From: Maridesulfovibrio zosterae DSM 11974
GTDB taxonomy: Bacteria > Desulfobacterota > Desulfovibrionia > Desulfovibrionales > Desulfovibrionaceae
Assembly (NCBI RefSeq): GCF_000425265.1
Contig: NZ_AUDC01000010.1
Location: 716,998-780,997, forward strand
Length of the DNA: 64,000 nt
Direction of reading: 5' to 3'
In this document: positions 62,377 through 64,000 of the stretch, piece by piece
Layout of the letters: every line of letters begins with the position of its first letter
How positions within the stretch are numbered: position 1 is the stretch's first letter
Made by a program: the position numbers and the translations under genes
The notes under the pieces: model-generated
Databases searched by the model: none
What the model was told of the DNA's origin: nothing
What the model saw: only the letters and a program-made list of their open reading frames with translations

Positions 62377-64000
62377 AGATAATGCACTGGATTTCAAATC
62401 AATTGTAGGTAAGGACGTTTCAGTAGCTATTCAACTGCCGGACGGAAAATCAGATAGATATATCAACGGGGTGGTAACCCGCTTTACCATGAGCCTCAGC
62501 ACTGTTGAAGCAACGCATTACACGCTGGAACTGCGACCGTGGCTGTGGCTTATGAGTATGCAGGCAGACTGCGCAGTGTTCCAGAACATGAGCGTGCCGG
62601 ATATAGTTAAAAAGGTGTGTAACGATGCAGGGTATACGGACATAAGCGATAAGCTTACAGGAAGTTATGACCCGCGCGAATATACGGTGCAATATAATGA
62701 AACAGCTTTTGCCTTTGTCTCCCGCTTGATGGAAGAGGAAGGCATTTTTTATTTTTTTACCCATACAGCCAATGCTCATACCATGGTACTGGCAGATAGT
62801 GCAGAGACTTTTGCAGATTGCGAACAGGCGGACTCGCTGACATTTCATGCTAAAAACGTAAGCAATATACCTGCTAAGCAAATTACTGATGTTTCGCTTT
62901 CTCAACGCTCCATTACCGGAAAATACGGTACAGGTGATTATAATTTTGAAACCCCTGATACAGACCTTACTTCTACAGCTGCGGGGGAAAATAGTCGGAT
63001 GATATATGAATATCCTGCGGGCTATACCGTCAAAAGTACAGGTGAAACCATTGCAGGCAGACGGCTTGATGGGCTGGAGGCAAACGAGAAGGTCCTCTCT
63101 GCTTCCTCTCCTGCATCAGGTCTCTGCGCTGGTGGAATCTTTACCGTAACAAAACATGATCGGCGTGATATCAATGCCAAATGGGCCGTTACTGCATTAT
63201 CTATTTCAGCTTCCACCGAGTATTGCAGATACGGTGTTACCGCCATTCCTGCAGAAACTAAATATCGTCCAGTCAGTTCCTTCCCAAAACCGCGAGTTCC
63301 GGGCCCGCTTACCGCTGTGGTCACAGGTAAAGCCGGGGAAGAAATCTGGACTGATAAGTACGGACGCATCAAAGTGCATTTTTTTTGGGATAGGCAGGGT
63401 AAAAAGGATGAAAATTCGTCCTGCTGGGTGCGGGTTGCTCAGCCGTGGGCTGGTAAGGCATATGGAGCACTTTTTTTGCCACGCATAGGTCATGAAGTTG
63501 TGGTCAGTTTCATCAACGGTGATCCAGATAAGCCTCTGGTTACGGGAGCGGTTTATAATGCAAACCAGACTGTACCTTACACTCTACCGGATAACGCCAC
63601 ACGTACAGTTATTAAAACCAATTCCAGCAAGGATGCGCAAGGTTCTAATGAGCTGCGTTTTGAGGATAAGGCCGGTGAGGAGGAAGTGTTCATTCATGCG
63701 CAAAAGGATATGAATACTACCATTGAAAACGAACGTACTACTACCATCAAAAAAGCTGACGATACCCTGACGCTGGAAAAGGGCAACCGTTCTCTGGACA
63801 TCCAGAAAGGAACTGAAACCCATCATGTAAAAGGTACACGCAGTGTTACGGTGGAAGATGCTGAAACGCGAACCAACAAAGCTGACTACACAGCAACTGT
63901 TGATGGTGACTACAATCTCACTGTTAAGGGAGCCATGACCTTGAAAGTAACTGGCGACATCACCATCTCATCTGACGGCAATGTTACCATAAAAGCAGGG
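62282..64000 (+). CDS. vgrG: VgrG type VI secretion spike protein, 5' end disrupted, 3' end beyond window
   Basis: One frame stays open from 62282, after an in-frame TAA at 62279-62281, to the window end. It reads as VgrG: TGQESLSEPFSYS at the start of the gp27-like part, LELRPWLWLMS, a central region with EEEGIFYFF, then the gp5 OB-fold with YGRIKVHFFWDRQG and WAGKAYGALFLPRIGHEV, and a C-terminal repetitive beta-helix (TVKGAMTLKV). VgrG forms the tip of the type VI secretion tube. No ATG precedes the first conserved residues; a TTG at 62291 is the only plausible start and lacks a good ribosome site. The first dozen residues appear lost at the joint with the DUF2201 gene. Confidence 0.88.
   Translation, partial: MKNLIRKVTLDSITGQESLSEPFSYSISAHSKDNALDFKSIVGKDVSVAIQLPDGKSDRYINGVVTRFTMSLSTVEATHYTLELRPWLWLMSMQADCAVFQNMSVPDIVKKVCNDAGYTDISDKLTGSYDPREYTVQYNETAFAFVSRLMEEEGIFYFFTHTANAHTMVLADSAETFADCEQADSLTFHAKNVSNIPAKQITDVSLSQRSITGKYGTGDYNFETPDTDLTSTAAGENSRMIYEYPAGYTVKSTGETIAGRRLDGLEANEKVLSASSPASGLCAGGIFTVTKHDRRDINAKWAVTALSISASTEYCRYGVTAIPAETKYRPVSSFPKPRVPGPLTAVVTGKAGEEIWTDKYGRIKVHFFWDRQGKKDENSSCWVRVAQPWAGKAYGALFLPRIGHEVVVSFINGDPDKPLVTGAVYNANQTVPYTLPDNATRTVIKTNSSKDAQGSNELRFEDKAGEEEVFIHAQKDMNTTIENERTTTIKKADDTLTLEKGNRSLDIQKGTETHHVKGTRSVTVEDAETRTNKADYTATVDGDYNLTVKGAMTLKVTGDITISSDGNVTIKAG

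Overview
The window looks like part of a chromosome from a marine-type sulfate reducer of the Desulfovibrionaceae. The grounds are a Desulfovibrio-style short flavodoxin (60319-60759), a large cytoplasmic Hdr/Mvh-type electron-transfer cluster (14552-25496), Fur boxes of the TTGAAAT type, and moderate to low GC. That placement is an inference from gene content, not from a marker gene.

The region behaves as a landing zone for Tn7-like transposons. Element 1 (1 to about 12 kb) enters the window inside tnsC, continues with tnsD and tnsE, and carries a defence cargo: a type I restriction-modification operon hsdM-fic-hsdS-prrC-hsdR, in which PrrC is an anticodon nuclease. Element 2 (about 26.05-34.15 kb) has a complete tnsABCDE set and an array of presumed TnsB sites at its tnsA-proximal end. 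Two more tnsA-proximal ends, each with a decayed tnsA, lie at 49.5-50.07 kb and 59.0-59.7 kb and bracket a pyrimidine-degradation operon. In all three tnsA starts a terminator-like hairpin with a T-tract abuts the tnsA start codon. No transposon left end was recognised, and no cas genes or CRISPR array accompany these elements.

Between elements 1 and 2 lies an energy-metabolism island: a divergent sigma-54 activator, an isolated IS3-type OrfA gene, then hdrA, mvhD, an FrhB/FdhB-type subunit, a giant HdrA-HdrA fusion interrupted by a degenerate response-regulator receiver domain, hdrC, hdrB, a tandem universal stress protein, an HdrD/DsrK-like CCG protein and a NifX-like protein with a Gly/Arg tail. 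Together they suggest a soluble flavin-based electron-bifurcating or confurcating complex.

From 34.1 to 49.4 kb come a metallophosphoesterase, a CusCBA-type copper/silver efflux operon (minus strand), a divergent pair made of a membrane SpoIIE-type phosphatase and a Met/His-rich exported protein, and a Fur-box-preceded ferric iron ABC transporter.

From 50.1 to 58.9 kb an XRE-cupin regulator is divergent from an operon for reductive pyrimidine breakdown: NCS1 permease, dihydropyrimidinase, M20 amidohydrolase, class III aminotransferase, Fe-type alcohol dehydrogenase and PreA. These could take uracil to 3-hydroxypropionate. The right end holds a Fur-controlled pair (a small unknown protein and flavodoxin), a MoxR-type ATPase, and a truncated DUF2201-type gene joined to a type VI vgrG that has lost its normal start and runs off the window.
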